NCBI RefSeq assembly: GCF_026013545.1
Contig: NZ_JAPDOG010000014.1
Span: 62,001 to 126,000 of the forward strand
Direction: 5' to 3'
DNA: 64,000 nt
Origin: Defluviimonas salinarum
Lineage (GTDB): Bacteria; Pseudomonadota; Alphaproteobacteria; Rhodobacterales; Rhodobacteraceae
Part shown: in pieces, positions 49,438-57,779 of the stretch
How the letters are laid out: every line of letters begins with the position of its first letter
How positions within the stretch are numbered: the stretch's first letter is position 1
Program-made: the position numbers and the translations under genes
Notes under the pieces: generated by a model
The model's database searches: none
Seen by the model: the letters and a program-made list of their open reading frames with translations, nothing else
Told to the model about the DNA's origin: nothing

Positions 49438-50274
49438 ATGGATGAAGCGATCCTGAAATACCCCCGAACACCGCATCTCGAGGGGTCGAAGCTCCAGCCT
49501 GGCGACGACGCCGGCGACCAGGTGACGCTCGACGAGCTGCGCGGCCGCCATCCCGGCTGCCGCTTCATCTCCGAGGAGAAGCTCGACGGCGCCAACACCG
49601 GGATCTCCTTTGGCGCCGGGCTCGAGATGCGCCTGCAGTCGCGCGGGCATTACCTCGCGGGCGGCGCCCGCGAGGGACAGTTCAACCTCCTGAAGGAATG
49701 GGCCGTCTTCCACGAGGCCGAGATCATGGAGCGGCTCGAGGATCGCTACACCATGTACGGCGAGTGGTGCTTCGCGCGCCACACCCAGTTCTACGACGCC
49801 CTGCCCCACTACTTCCACGAGTTCGACATCTGGGACCGGCAGGAGGGCGTCTTTCTCTCGACCGACCGCCGGCACGCGCTCCTCGAGGGGTCGCCGGTCG
49901 TCTCGGTCCCCGTCGTCGGCGAGGACTGGCCGAAGGACCGCAAGGCGCTCCGGGACATGGTTGGCCCGTCGCTCTACCGCACGCCGGGCTGGCGCGACGC
50001 GCTTCGCGAGGCGGCGGCCCAGGCCGGCGTCGACCCCGAGCGGGCGATCGCGGAAAGCGGGGCCATGCGGCCCGACGCCGATCTCGCCGAGGGCCTCTAT
50101 ATCAAGGTCGAGAACGAGGGCCGGGTGGTCGGACGCTACAAGTGGGTCCGTCCCGGCTTCCTGCAGACGATCCTCGAGAGCGGCACCCACTGGGCGGCGC
50201 GGCCGATCGTCCGCAACCGGCTCGCCGACGGCGTCGATCTGTTTGCCGCACCCTCCGCCATGCCGGCGCCATAG
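49438..50274 (+). CDS. RNA ligase (RNA_ligase/Rnl2-like family)
   Basis: Start MDEAILKYPRTPHLEGSKLQ at 49438; 278 residues. Nucleotidyl-transferase motifs are in order: motif I EEKLDGAN (Lys48 is the expected AMP acceptor), motif III MYGEWCFARHT, motif IV AEGLYIKVENEG, motif V GRYKWVRPGF. The KYPRTPHLEGS opening is characteristic of a bacterial/phage subgroup. It would join RNA (or nicked RNA/DNA) ends with ATP, for example to repair tRNA cleaved by defence nucleases. No polynucleotide kinase is adjacent, but a metallophosphoesterase and a Nudix enzyme lie within the same plus-strand region. A TTTGCGAATA near-motif precedes it. Confidence 0.9.
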   Translation: MDEAILKYPRTPHLEGSKLQPGDDAGDQVTLDELRGRHPGCRFISEEKLDGANTGISFGAGLEMRLQSRGHYLAGGAREGQFNLLKEWAVFHEAEIMERLEDRYTMYGEWCFARHTQFYDALPHYFHEFDIWDRQEGVFLSTDRRHALLEGSPVVSVPVVGEDWPKDRKALRDMVGPSLYRTPGWRDALREAAAQAGVDPERAIAESGAMRPDADLAEGLYIKVENEGRVVGRYKWVRPGFLQTILESGTHWAARPIVRNRLADGVDLFAAPSAMPAP

Positions 50275-50275
50275 T

Positions 50276-50322
50276 TGCGAAAATTATTGACGCCATTCGG
50301 ATGCTGATCTATGTTTTTCGCA
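50276..50322 (+). promoter_or_regulatory. inverted pair of TGCGAAAA / TTTTCGCA octamers
   Basis: TGCGAAAA 50276-50283 and TTTTCGCA 50315-50322 face each other 31 bp apart, just before the gene at 50342. This is the clearest inverted arrangement of the motif. Confidence 0.5.
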
Positions 50323-50341
50323 AATGCGGAATGAGGGCCAG

Positions 50342-50800
50342 ATGACGGAAGAGACCAAGGCCGAGAAGTTCGTGCGGCTCCGCGACAGCCGGCTGCCGAA
50401 GATCCTCGAAGCGATCGGCATCCTCGGCAATCTCTCCTCGAAGAAGAACTACGACTATACCGAGGCGGAGGCGCGGGACGTGATCGCGGCGCTCCGGGAA
50501 AAGGTGGACGAGGTCGCCGCCGCCTTCGGCGTCGCTGCGGACGCGCCTGCGGCCCCGCAAGCCCCCTTCGCGGCCGCCGAGGCGCCGGCCGCGGACCTGC
50601 CCGCCCATCTCGTCGACCTCACGAAGCTGCGCAAGAGCATCCGCGAGGTGGACGGCCGCCTGCTGCGGGTCGACCCCGACTCCTGGACGGATCTCGATCT
50701 CATCCATGTCGGCCCGAAGCTCGGCCTGGCGCTCGAGGCCTCGATGGAGGGCGATTCCAAGGTCGCGGTGGCAATGCTGCTCGAGGTTCTCGCGACCTGA
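50342..50800 (+). CDS. small hypothetical protein (152 aa)
   Basis: I favour ATG 50342 (GAGGGCCAG in front); ATG 50324 overlaps the promoter motif. The N-terminus FVRLRDSRLPKILEAIGILG then NLSSKKNYDYTEAEARDVIA reads like a short domain often seen in element-encoded proteins: a helix pair with an N-Y-x-Y-T motif. An Ala/Pro linker and a second helical part follow. Function unknown. Confidence 0.7.
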   Translation: MTEETKAEKFVRLRDSRLPKILEAIGILGNLSSKKNYDYTEAEARDVIAALREKVDEVAAAFGVAADAPAAPQAPFAAAEAPAADLPAHLVDLTKLRKSIREVDGRLLRVDPDSWTDLDLIHVGPKLGLALEASMEGDSKVAVAMLLEVLAT

Positions 50801-50873
50801 CGCCCGAAGCGACAAGGGCATTCCGGTTTTCCCGGGATGCCGCGAGAATCGGCTGGCAAGAGGGCGAAGAGAA

Positions 50874-51491
50874 ATGAGCCATTTCCATGTGAACATCGAC
50901 TACGACGAGGGCAAGCCGGGATCTTATCGCGGCGTCGTCGTGACCCGCGGCGGGCGCGAGGAGGAACGCTGGTCGAGCGGCGATCCGCAGGCCGACTGGG
51001 CCGCCTATCTCGCCTGGGGCAAGGCGGGCGGGCAGCTGGTTCTCGAGGGCAGCAGCATCACGCATTTCGTCTACGACAACCCGCAATGGCGGTTCGTTGA
51101 GGATGCGGATGGCCATGAGGTCCTGGTCCCGGAGGACCGGCCGGGCTGGCGTGGCATCATCGGCAGGAAAGGGGCGCCCATGGGCGAGAAGATCACTCAC
51201 GAGATCGAGGACTGGCAGGACGACCATGACCGCGCGCCCGAGGCGCCGCGGAGCATCTCCCTTGAGATCGAGAGGGGCGCCGACCGCATCGACATCAGCA
51301 CCGCCGATGGCCGGAAGATCTGGATCGAACTCGAGAACGGCGCGGTCCGGCTCCATGTCTACGACGCACGCAAGGACGAACCGGTCAACATCACCTTGCC
51401 GGCGGACGGCGAGATCACCGTCGACACGTCGGATTACGACCTTGGCGAAAGCCACGCCCCGGAGGATGCGTCCTCCGGACCCGGCGCCTGA
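50874..51491 (+). CDS. hypothetical protein (205 aa), strand-rich
   Basis: ATG 50874 after GAAGAGAA. Begins MSHFHVNIDYDEGKPGSYRG. Two beta-rich halves: residues 1-100 and a C-terminal ISLEIERGADRIDISTADGR, RLHVYDARKDEPVNITLPAD that looks like a jelly-roll or OB-type sheet. The very acidic end resembles other small proteins here. The stop is 11 bases before the HD gene start. Unknown function. Confidence 0.7.
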   Translation: MSHFHVNIDYDEGKPGSYRGVVVTRGGREEERWSSGDPQADWAAYLAWGKAGGQLVLEGSSITHFVYDNPQWRFVEDADGHEVLVPEDRPGWRGIIGRKGAPMGEKITHEIEDWQDDHDRAPEAPRSISLEIERGADRIDISTADGRKIWIELENGAVRLHVYDARKDEPVNITLPADGEITVDTSDYDLGESHAPEDASSGPGA

Positions 51492-51502
51492 GGCGGAGCA
51501 CC

Positions 51503-52180
51503 ATGATGACCGACATGAGCGAATTCTCGAAGCGCGGGATCTCGATGCGCTACTGGCTGCAGGGCCGCGGCTTTCACCTGGCGCTCGAGGCGATGGATTT
51601 CGCCAAGGGCTTTCACACCGGCACCCGCAAGGACGGGGTGACGCCGGAGTTCGACCACCAGGTCTCGATCGCGCATTACCTGCGCACGCTCGAGGCCTCC
51701 CTCTCCTATCCGCAGGAGACCTTCGCCACCGTCTTCCTGCATGACGTGCGCGAGGATTTCGACGTGGCCGACGGCGAGATCCGGGTGCGCTTCGGCGACC
51801 GGACCGCCAATGCGGTCGCGGCGATGACGAAGACCTTCCGGGGTGAGAAGCGCCATCCCGGCGCGGTCTTCTCCGCGATCGCGAACGATCCGGTGGCCTC
51901 GGTGGCCAAGGGCGCGGACCGCGGCCATAACCACAGGAGCATGGTCGGCGTCTTCTCGATCGGGAAGCAGAAGGAATACCTCGCCGAGACCAAGGTCTAC
52001 TTCCTGCCGATGCTGAAGGAGGCGCGGCGGCGCTTCCCGGCCCAGGAGCCGGTCTACGAGAACATCAAGCATGCGCTGACGGGTGAGATCGCCCTGATCG
52101 AGGCGATCCATGCGGCGATGCGCCCCGAGCCGCAGCCGGCCGCGAAGGATGGCGGTGACGATCTCCGTCCCGGCAACTGA
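51503..52180 (+). CDS. HD-domain phosphohydrolase (RelA/SpoT-like)
   Basis: A 225-residue protein. RelA/SpoT-type HD pattern: GTRKDGVTPEFDHQVSIAHY (first His), FATVFLHDVREDFDV (catalytic H-D), EIRVRFGDRTANAVAAMTK and RGHNHRSM late in the core. This is a standalone hydrolase in the manner of MESH1, which removes pyrophosphate from (p)ppGpp or dephosphorylates NADPH; the exact substrate is not predictable. Double ATG with GGAGCACC in front. It is a full-length counterpart to the deleted relic at 5664-6059. Confidence 0.8.
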   Translation: MMTDMSEFSKRGISMRYWLQGRGFHLALEAMDFAKGFHTGTRKDGVTPEFDHQVSIAHYLRTLEASLSYPQETFATVFLHDVREDFDVADGEIRVRFGDRTANAVAAMTKTFRGEKRHPGAVFSAIANDPVASVAKGADRGHNHRSMVGVFSIGKQKEYLAETKVYFLPMLKEARRRFPAQEPVYENIKHALTGEIALIEAIHAAMRPEPQPAAKDGGDDLRPGN

Positions 52181-52205
52181 ACCCGCACCACGAAGGACAC
52201 CCCCG

Positions 52206-53006
52206 ATGACCGACCCCATTACTACCCCCGCCGGCGCGCTGACGCTTGCCTCCCTCATCGCCTCGCGCGATTTCGTGGGCCGCAAGGCCTGGGACGCGGG
52301 CTGGTTCATGGATGGCGACGAGATCGAGAGCGCCCTCTACGGCACGTATGGGTCGTGGAGCGGGAGCGAACATGCGAGCCTGTTCTTCGAGAACGAGAAG
52401 ATGACCTCCATCGACATCGACAAATGGATCTGCACCGACACGCGGGTCGGTCTGGAGCTTTTGCTGCTGAACGGCGAGCCCGTGGCCGTGACCTGGCAGT
52501 CCGCGCGCAAGGCCGACAAGGAGATGCGCTTCATCAGCGCCGAGGCCCGCGACCTCTTCGTCACCGCCTGGGAGAGGCATCGTCCCGCCCCGGACCTTGC
52601 GGCCTCGGTCCTTGACGAAGCGACCCTGAACATGCCGGTCGCCCCGGCGGGCCAGGAGCCATACGGAACCTGGGGTGACCTCGGCCGCCGGGAAGGCCTC
52701 CATCTCTCCGTTTCGGGCGTGGCCCGGTGGCTCGCGGCGGTCGCCGCCGAGGGCGGGCTCGGCACGGTTTCGAACGAGGCGACGCTGAAATGCGTCGAGG
52801 CGGGACTCCGCGCCGAGATCGGCAACGGCGAAGCGAGGCTCGAAGAATATGCCGGGCTTCCCGCCGAACGGCGGGAGGCGATGAAGGAGCCCCTCGCGAA
52901 GGTCGAGGCCGAGATCCTGGAATACAACGCCAGCATCAGGGCGAAACTGCTGGATCCGATCCAGGCGAGGCTTGCCGATCTCGCCCCGGATACACCGGCG
53001 GCCTGA
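52206..53006 (+). CDS. hypothetical protein (266 aa)
   Basis: ATG 52206 with AAGGACACCCCCG. Begins MTDPITTPAGALTLASLIAS; has a segment DKWICTDTRVGLELLLLNGE then PVAVTWQSARKADKEMRFIS and ends in a long helix (EYNASIRAKLLDPIQARLAD). Cytosolic; no family recognised. It lies 26 nt after the HD gene and 25 nt before the HNH-like gene. Confidence 0.72.
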   Translation: MTDPITTPAGALTLASLIASRDFVGRKAWDAGWFMDGDEIESALYGTYGSWSGSEHASLFFENEKMTSIDIDKWICTDTRVGLELLLLNGEPVAVTWQSARKADKEMRFISAEARDLFVTAWERHRPAPDLAASVLDEATLNMPVAPAGQEPYGTWGDLGRREGLHLSVSGVARWLAAVAAEGGLGTVSNEATLKCVEAGLRAEIGNGEARLEEYAGLPAERREAMKEPLAKVEAEILEYNASIRAKLLDPIQARLADLAPDTPAA

Positions 53007-53030
53007 CCGGGAGCACCAAGGAAACGCGCC

Positions 53031-53609
53031 ATGCCCGGTCCCCTTCCCGAGATCCTCGAGCAGCCGGTGATCCCGCCGCCGCTCCACGGCGTCAACCCGC
53101 GCACCATCATGGGCCGCGCGGACTGGGACCGGATGCGGCGCGCGGTCTGTGCCCGCCACGGCTACCGCTGCGCCGCCTGCGGTGTCGCCTCGCGCCAGGC
53201 GCTCTTCTTTCCGCGCCTCGAGGCCCATGAGCGTTTCTCGGTGGATTACCGGGCGCTCCAGATGCACCTCATCGGCATCGAGCCGCTCTGCCATGCCTGC
53301 CATTCCTTCGTCCATGGCGGGCTGATGGAGGTGCGGATCGCGACGCGGCAGATGAGCCGCGAGACCGCGATAACGATCCTCTCGCATGGGGTCTCGGTTC
53401 TCTCGGAGACCCGCGGCAAGGTGCCGGTCGTGGCCGACAAGCTTTGCCGCGCGCTCGGCATTCGCCACGGCCTCGCCGTAGCACCAATGCCGCCCCGCAC
53501 ACCCTGGAAGGGCTGGCGCATGCGCTGGGAGGGCCGGGACTACGCCTCGCCCTACCCGAGCGAGGCTGATTGGCGCCGCGCCATGCGGGCGCGATCGGTT
53601 TCAGGATAA
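53031..53609 (+). CDS. HNH-like zinc-finger protein
   Basis: A 192-residue protein with CARHGYRCAACG (C-x2-C), then LEAHERFSVDY, then IEPLCHACHSFVHGG (C-x2-C-H...H). The two Cys pairs and the E-A-H-E-R stretch between them are typical of HNH nucleases, where the middle His activates water. The C-terminal half (GKVPVVADKLCRALG ...) is unlike restriction HNH enzymes. Likely a DNA endonuclease or a DNA-binding Zn protein of the element. Confidence 0.75.
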   Translation: MPGPLPEILEQPVIPPPLHGVNPRTIMGRADWDRMRRAVCARHGYRCAACGVASRQALFFPRLEAHERFSVDYRALQMHLIGIEPLCHACHSFVHGGLMEVRIATRQMSRETAITILSHGVSVLSETRGKVPVVADKLCRALGIRHGLAVAPMPPRTPWKGWRMRWEGRDYASPYPSEADWRRAMRARSVSG

Positions 53610-53670
53610 GCATTTCCCATTTCTGTTTTTCGCTTATTCGAAAGAGGCTGGCCCGAACAGGGAGGCCTGC

Positions 53671-54123
53671 ATGCCCGATTGCCCGACCCGTGCCGACATC
53701 GACGCACTGCGCCCCGCGCTCGCGGTCGCCGCCCAGGCCTGCCTCGACGACTGGCAGCAGGACAAAGACGGCCTCGATGAGGTCCTGGGCGCGGGCGGCG
53801 CCTGCCAGGAGATCGCCTCGGCGATGGCCACGGTTCTCTGCGAGGCCGGCGTCGAGGACGTGGCGGAGGTCTATACCGAGTTCGACGGCGGCCATGTCTT
53901 CCTGATGGCGCGGCTCGCCGAGGGCGCCTTCCGGGTCGACATCCCACCCCAGGCCTACGAGACCGGCGCGGGCTATGTCTGGCGAAAGCGCGAAGGCGTG
54001 ACGCTCTCGGCTGACGATGTCGTCCTCCACCGTGTCGAGCCCGCGATGGACCGGGAGGAGTTCGGCCGGCGCTACTGCGAGGGATGGTCCGAGCCCGAAG
54101 CCGAGCCGGAGCTGGCCTGGTAG
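53671..54123 (+). CDS. putative C-H-D cysteine-protease/transglutaminase-like protein
   Basis: GGGAGG precedes ATG 53671. The 150-residue chain has Cys in GAGGACQEIASAMATVL, His in FDGGHVFLMARL, and Asp in GAFRVDIPPQAY, spaced as in compact transglutaminase-like folds. The last part is acidic. Activity is inferred only from this triad. A TTTTCGCT near-motif lies in the spacer (53625). Compare 12966-13385, which carries the same kind of triad. Confidence 0.5.
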   Translation: MPDCPTRADIDALRPALAVAAQACLDDWQQDKDGLDEVLGAGGACQEIASAMATVLCEAGVEDVAEVYTEFDGGHVFLMARLAEGAFRVDIPPQAYETGAGYVWRKREGVTLSADDVVLHRVEPAMDREEFGRRYCEGWSEPEAEPELAW

Positions 54124-54208
54124 GCCTGGGGCTGCGCGCAGGAAATCGCCAGTTGCCGCATGGGCGCTCGCCAGCCATGCTGGCCGGGCAATCATCGCGC
54201 GGGGCGGC

Positions 54209-55180
54209 ATGGGACGGCGGGAAAAGACCGGGATCAGGAGCGGAAACCGCATCTACGAACCCGAGATAGACGAGATCTTCCGGCAGGCCTTCCTGACCAA
54301 CCCGGCCTTCTGCGACCTCTTCCGCGCGCGGCTTCGCATCGAGGGCACCGGCCCCGCTCGGAGCGCCCTCACGCAGCAGCCGCACCACCCCGACACCGGA
54401 ACGATAGATCTCGATGTCGTCCTCGGCGAGACCCGGCTCCTGATCGAGAACAAGATCCAGGCACCGTGGTCGGAGACCTCGGAGGGTGTCGCCCAGCCCG
54501 AACGCTACGAGCGCTCTGCGCGCCGTTGTGGCGCCCGCTCGGTCCTCGTGGCGCCGTCCGCCTATATCGGCCAGGTCGAGGAGGCGATCGAGTTCGACCA
54601 TTGCCTCGATTACGAGGAGCTGGCCCCCGCCCTCGCGGGACAGGACAGGTATTTCGTCGAGGAGGCGGTGCGCCAGGCGTTGATCCCGACGATGAACCCC
54701 AACGAGATCGTCACCCGCTTCTTCAAGCGTTTCGAGGCGCTGGTCCCCGAAGTCGCGCCCGGCCTGCACATCCACAGGCACTACATCCGCAACGACGGCT
54801 CCTACACGGCGCATTTCATCGCCAGGAAATCGCTCGTCCTGCATCCCGGCCTTCCGACCCCCTCGATCTTCCTGCAGTTCCGGCAAGCAAACGTGAAGCT
54901 CCTGATCCAGGAATGGGGCCGCCAAGTCGACGCGCTCCGCGCGACAGGCCTCCATCACGGCACCGGCTACCGCCTCGAGCAGATCCGCGGCAGCGCCGGA
55001 ACTCTGGGGGTCGTCGCGGCGACACCGGGCATCGATCCTTCCGGCGATTTCGAGGTGCAGCGCCAAAATTGCGTCACAGCCATCCAGACCACCGAGGCGC
55101 TTTGCCGCTGGTGGGACGCTCACCCCGAGGTCATCTCGGCCTGGAGCCGGGTCGCGGAGACCGCCGGCCGGGCGCGTTGA
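54209..55180 (+). CDS. PD-(D/E)XK nuclease-like protein
   Basis: Start MGRREKTGIRSGNRIYEPEI at 54209 (weak GGGGCGGC site); 323 residues. The nuclease core is GTIDLDVVLGETRLLIENKI with D, then E-N-K (ExK), followed by QPERYERSARRCGARSVLVA, the helix-strand that closes the PD-(D/E)XK fold. A DUF-like C-terminal half follows (HIHRHYIRNDGSYTAHFIAR). This arrangement is common in uncharacterised defence-associated or repair nucleases. No methyltransferase is adjacent, which argues against a classical restriction enzyme. Confidence 0.75.
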   Translation: MGRREKTGIRSGNRIYEPEIDEIFRQAFLTNPAFCDLFRARLRIEGTGPARSALTQQPHHPDTGTIDLDVVLGETRLLIENKIQAPWSETSEGVAQPERYERSARRCGARSVLVAPSAYIGQVEEAIEFDHCLDYEELAPALAGQDRYFVEEAVRQALIPTMNPNEIVTRFFKRFEALVPEVAPGLHIHRHYIRNDGSYTAHFIARKSLVLHPGLPTPSIFLQFRQANVKLLIQEWGRQVDALRATGLHHGTGYRLEQIRGSAGTLGVVAATPGIDPSGDFEVQRQNCVTAIQTTEALCRWWDAHPEVISAWSRVAETAGRAR

Positions 55181-55271
55181 ACGCCGCGCCGCCGACCATC
55201 CCTTTTAGATTTACTTCCATATTTCGCAATCCCGCCGCATAGTCCGGGAAACCTGACGAAGAGGACTTCCC

Positions 55272-55901
55272 GTGACCGACCAACCGATCGCCTGGACCAG
55301 GGAGGGCCGCCCCCTCTTCGACAACACACCGACCGTCGTCTGCGCCGCGGTCCCCGTCGAGGGTGGCATTCTTGCCGTCCGCCGCGCCCATGAACCAGGC
55401 GCCGGCAAGCTCGGCCTGCCGGGCGGTTATCACATGCGCGGCGAGAGCTGGCAGATGGGCGGCGCGCGCGAGGTGATGGAGGAGACCGGCTACGCGGTCG
55501 ATCCCGGCCAGCTCACGGTGCGCCACCTCGTCACCGACGAATACGGCAACAACGTCGTCTTCGCCTTCCACGAGGGAGAGGCGGAGCCCACCGCGGCGCC
55601 GCTCGACGGCGAGGCGCTCGAGATCGTCGTCGTCCGCGAGGGGGATCTCGATCCGGAGGACTGGGCCTTCCCGCTCCACCGCGCCTTCGCCGCCCGCGCG
55701 CTCTACGAGCTGAAGCTGCAGCAGGGCCTGCGGTCGCTTCTGAATGCACGGACCGACGACGGGCTCGGTGTCGACAGCCGCCAGCTGGCGCTCGGGCTCC
55801 TGGCCGGCTTCGAGGGCACCACCCAGGACTGGCGCCGGATCGCGCGCTCCTGCCACTACGAGCATCCCGAAACCGAACCCGCCCTCTCGCCGGAGCCCTG
55901 A
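55272..55901 (+). CDS. Nudix hydrolase
   Basis: A 209-residue protein; Nudix box GGYHMRGESWQMGGAREVME then ETGY fits Gx5Ex7REUxEExGU exactly (about residues 55-78). The N-terminal strand VVCAAVPVEGGILAVRRAHE precedes it as usual. The C-terminal ~70 residues are an added helical part. Nudix enzymes cleave nucleoside diphosphates linked to X (damaged NTPs, NAD, capped RNA ends). GAAGAGGACTTCCC serves as ribosome site. Paired with gene 55905 (3 nt gap). Confidence 0.92.
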   Translation: MTDQPIAWTREGRPLFDNTPTVVCAAVPVEGGILAVRRAHEPGAGKLGLPGGYHMRGESWQMGGAREVMEETGYAVDPGQLTVRHLVTDEYGNNVVFAFHEGEAEPTAAPLDGEALEIVVVREGDLDPEDWAFPLHRAFAARALYELKLQQGLRSLLNARTDDGLGVDSRQLALGLLAGFEGTTQDWRRIARSCHYEHPETEPALSPEP

Positions 55902-55904
55902 TCC

Positions 55905-56831
55905 ATGCCGCCCTCCCTGTCCGCCAAGAGATTCATCCGCTCACTTCGCAAGACCCTCTTCGACCGAGGCAATCGCGACGCGCATCTCCTTTTCGATGCG
56001 ATGGTTTTGCGTGCCAAGGCGGATGGCGGCTACGGCGCGGAATTTGTCTGCTTCGCCGAGGTTCCGTCGACGGTGGCGCTCCGCGAGATCTCCCGCCCCT
56101 TCGGCGACTACTGGAAGGATCTCGAGTTCGCCAACCGCATCGACGAGATCGACGCGGCGATGCTGCCCGCCAAAGCGCGCCTCGCCGCGACGCCGCGCAG
56201 CCTCGACGGCCGCATCTTTCCTGCGATCGAGATCGGGGGCGGATGGTCGCTCTCGCTTCAGGGTGACAGCGCGGGATATGCCTGCCGCCCGCGGGAGCGC
56301 CTCGCGACGCTCGAGGAATACGACCTGCTCGAGGGCGTGATCTACGGGCCGGGAGGGGAGACGGTCGATCCGGCGCGCCTCGGCCTTCCCTTCGCGGTCA
56401 GGACCAAGTTCACGGACGCCCGCGACGACGGACCCTCCATCGGGACCCATCTCGACTGGAGCGACATCCACGAGATCCGCATCTCGCTCGAGCAGGCGCG
56501 GCGGGTCGGTCTCGCCCCGGCCGGGGAAGCGCCCGCGCCGGACGGGCGTTACACCTGGATCCTTGCTGGGAACAACCGCTGCGGCGAGTTCATGTCGGCC
56601 CACGCGAGCCGCGCGGCGGCACTCGACGAGATCAGCGAGATCCTCGGCTTCGAGGATGAGGATATCGCGGAGGACAGCCCGGAATACTGGACCTGGGCCG
56701 AGGCGCGCCTGGCCGCCACATCCGTAAGCCTGAATTTCGGGAAGCTCGACAAGAAGACGAACGAGATCGTGGACGAATGGCGGCAGAGTGCCGTCGAACC
56801 GGAGCCGGCCGGGCAGGATCCGGCACCCTGA
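55905..56831 (+). CDS. hypothetical protein (308 aa)
   Basis: Starts three bases after the Nudix stop, so it is co-translated. Begins MPPSLSAKRFIRSLRKTLFD, with a middle strand-rich portion (IFPAIEIGGGWSLSLQGDSA) and a helical C-terminus (SRAAALDEISEILGFEDEDI). No catalytic signature. A partner of the Nudix enzyme is plausible by context only. Confidence 0.74.
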   Translation: MPPSLSAKRFIRSLRKTLFDRGNRDAHLLFDAMVLRAKADGGYGAEFVCFAEVPSTVALREISRPFGDYWKDLEFANRIDEIDAAMLPAKARLAATPRSLDGRIFPAIEIGGGWSLSLQGDSAGYACRPRERLATLEEYDLLEGVIYGPGGETVDPARLGLPFAVRTKFTDARDDGPSIGTHLDWSDIHEIRISLEQARRVGLAPAGEAPAPDGRYTWILAGNNRCGEFMSAHASRAAALDEISEILGFEDEDIAEDSPEYWTWAEARLAATSVSLNFGKLDKKTNEIVDEWRQSAVEPEPAGQDPAP

Positions 56832-56902
56832 AGCCGGAAAGGGACCGGCGGATCCGCTTGCCGCCGCCCTTCAGAACGCGTAATGTGAGATTGTCTTTTC
56901 TT

Positions 56903-56910
56903 TTTTCGCA
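56903..56910 (+). promoter_or_regulatory. TTTTCGCA motif before gene 56932
   Basis: In a T-rich run (56895-56910) 22 nt upstream of ATG 56932. Confidence 0.45.
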
Positions 56911-56931
56911 TACCTCAAGGCGTAGACGCAC

Positions 56932-57225
56932 ATGCACTGGTTCCTGACCATCTTCGTGATCCTGGCAAAACCCGTGACGGATGGGGGTTCCGAAAAGCCG
57001 GGAGACCTCCTGAAATACCTGCCGATGGGCGCGACCCAAACGGAGGCCCAGTGCGAGGAGATCGCGGCAGATTTCACCGGAGCGCTGCGCGCGACCGGCC
57101 AGGATTCCGTGATCGTGCTGCACAACTGCACGCCGATCCCGGTCGCGACCTCCGATGCGATCGGAGATGCCCAGGGTTGGACGCCGCCGGACGAGGGCGG
57201 CTGGCCGGCGAAGGAAACCGACTGA
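56932..57225 (+). CDS. small possibly secreted protein (97 aa)
   Basis: MHWFLTIFVILAKPV: a short hydrophobic N-terminus that could be a signal or anchor, then a hydrophilic, acidic chain with two Cys (QCEEIAAD; LHNCTPIP) that might pair outside the cytoplasm. Ends 14 nt before the exonuclease start. No family recognised; the signal is short, so location is uncertain. Confidence 0.62.
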   Translation: MHWFLTIFVILAKPVTDGGSEKPGDLLKYLPMGATQTEAQCEEIAADFTGALRATGQDSVIVLHNCTPIPVATSDAIGDAQGWTPPDEGGWPAKETD

Positions 57226-57239
57226 TCCCGGAGATCCGC

Positions 57240-57742
57240 ATGGACAAGCTGCCGCTCGGGCAGATCGCCTTTATCGACTTCGAGGCCTCCGGGCTCTCGG
57301 CTGGAAGCTGGCCGATCGAGGTCGGCCTCTCCCGGTTCGGAGATGGCACCGGGATCACGACCTGGTCGAGCCTGGTCCGTCCCGAACCGGACTGGTCCCT
57401 CGACGACTGGTCGAAGGCCGCCGAAGGCGTCCACGGGCTGTCGCTCGGCAGCCTCGCGGATGCGCCGCGCGCGACTTCCTTCAGCGCCTCGGTGGCCGCG
57501 TTCCGCTCTCCGACGCGCCGGAATTCGACCAACGCTGGCTCGACCGGCTCGTCGCGCCCATCGGCAGGGAGGGCGCGGTGCGGATCCGGGATTTCGACGC
57601 GATGTCCTTCAGCCTCTTTTCCGGAGGCGCGCTCGATCGGCTCTACGAGCGGCTCGAACGGTTGCGGGTGCCGCATCGCGCCGGCCCGGATTCCGCGCGC
57701 ATGGCAAAGGCCTGGGTGGCGGCGCTCGATGCGTCGAAATAG
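57240..57742 (+). pseudogene. DnaQ-like 3'-5' exonuclease broken by a frameshift in a CG repeat
   Basis: The first half, from ATG 57240, reads MDKLPLGQIAFIDFEASGLS (Exo I, D-x-E) up to LADAPR. The rest of the domain is in the -1 frame: FDQRWLDRL (Exo II) and VPHRAGPDSARMAKAW (Exo III, H-x4-D) to the TAG at 57742. The shift falls in CCGCGCGCGAC at about 57465. Removing one CG restores a single frame of about 166 residues, so a CG gain by slippage is likely. Without correction the product lacks catalytic residues. Phase variation or programmed shift are alternatives. Confidence 0.8.
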
Positions 57743-57779
57743 CCCGCAAGGCAATCCCGGCCCGCATGACTGATCGGGC

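Noticed and set aside
48127-50190. 687-codon minus-strand frame opposite the RNA ligase and its neighbour
   Set aside because: RNA-ligase motifs on the plus strand are decisive.
51503-52180. Two-gene pair with the HD relic as a (p)ppGpp toxin-antitoxin system
   Set aside because: The two lie 45 kb apart, the relic has no active site, and no small alarmone synthetase is present.
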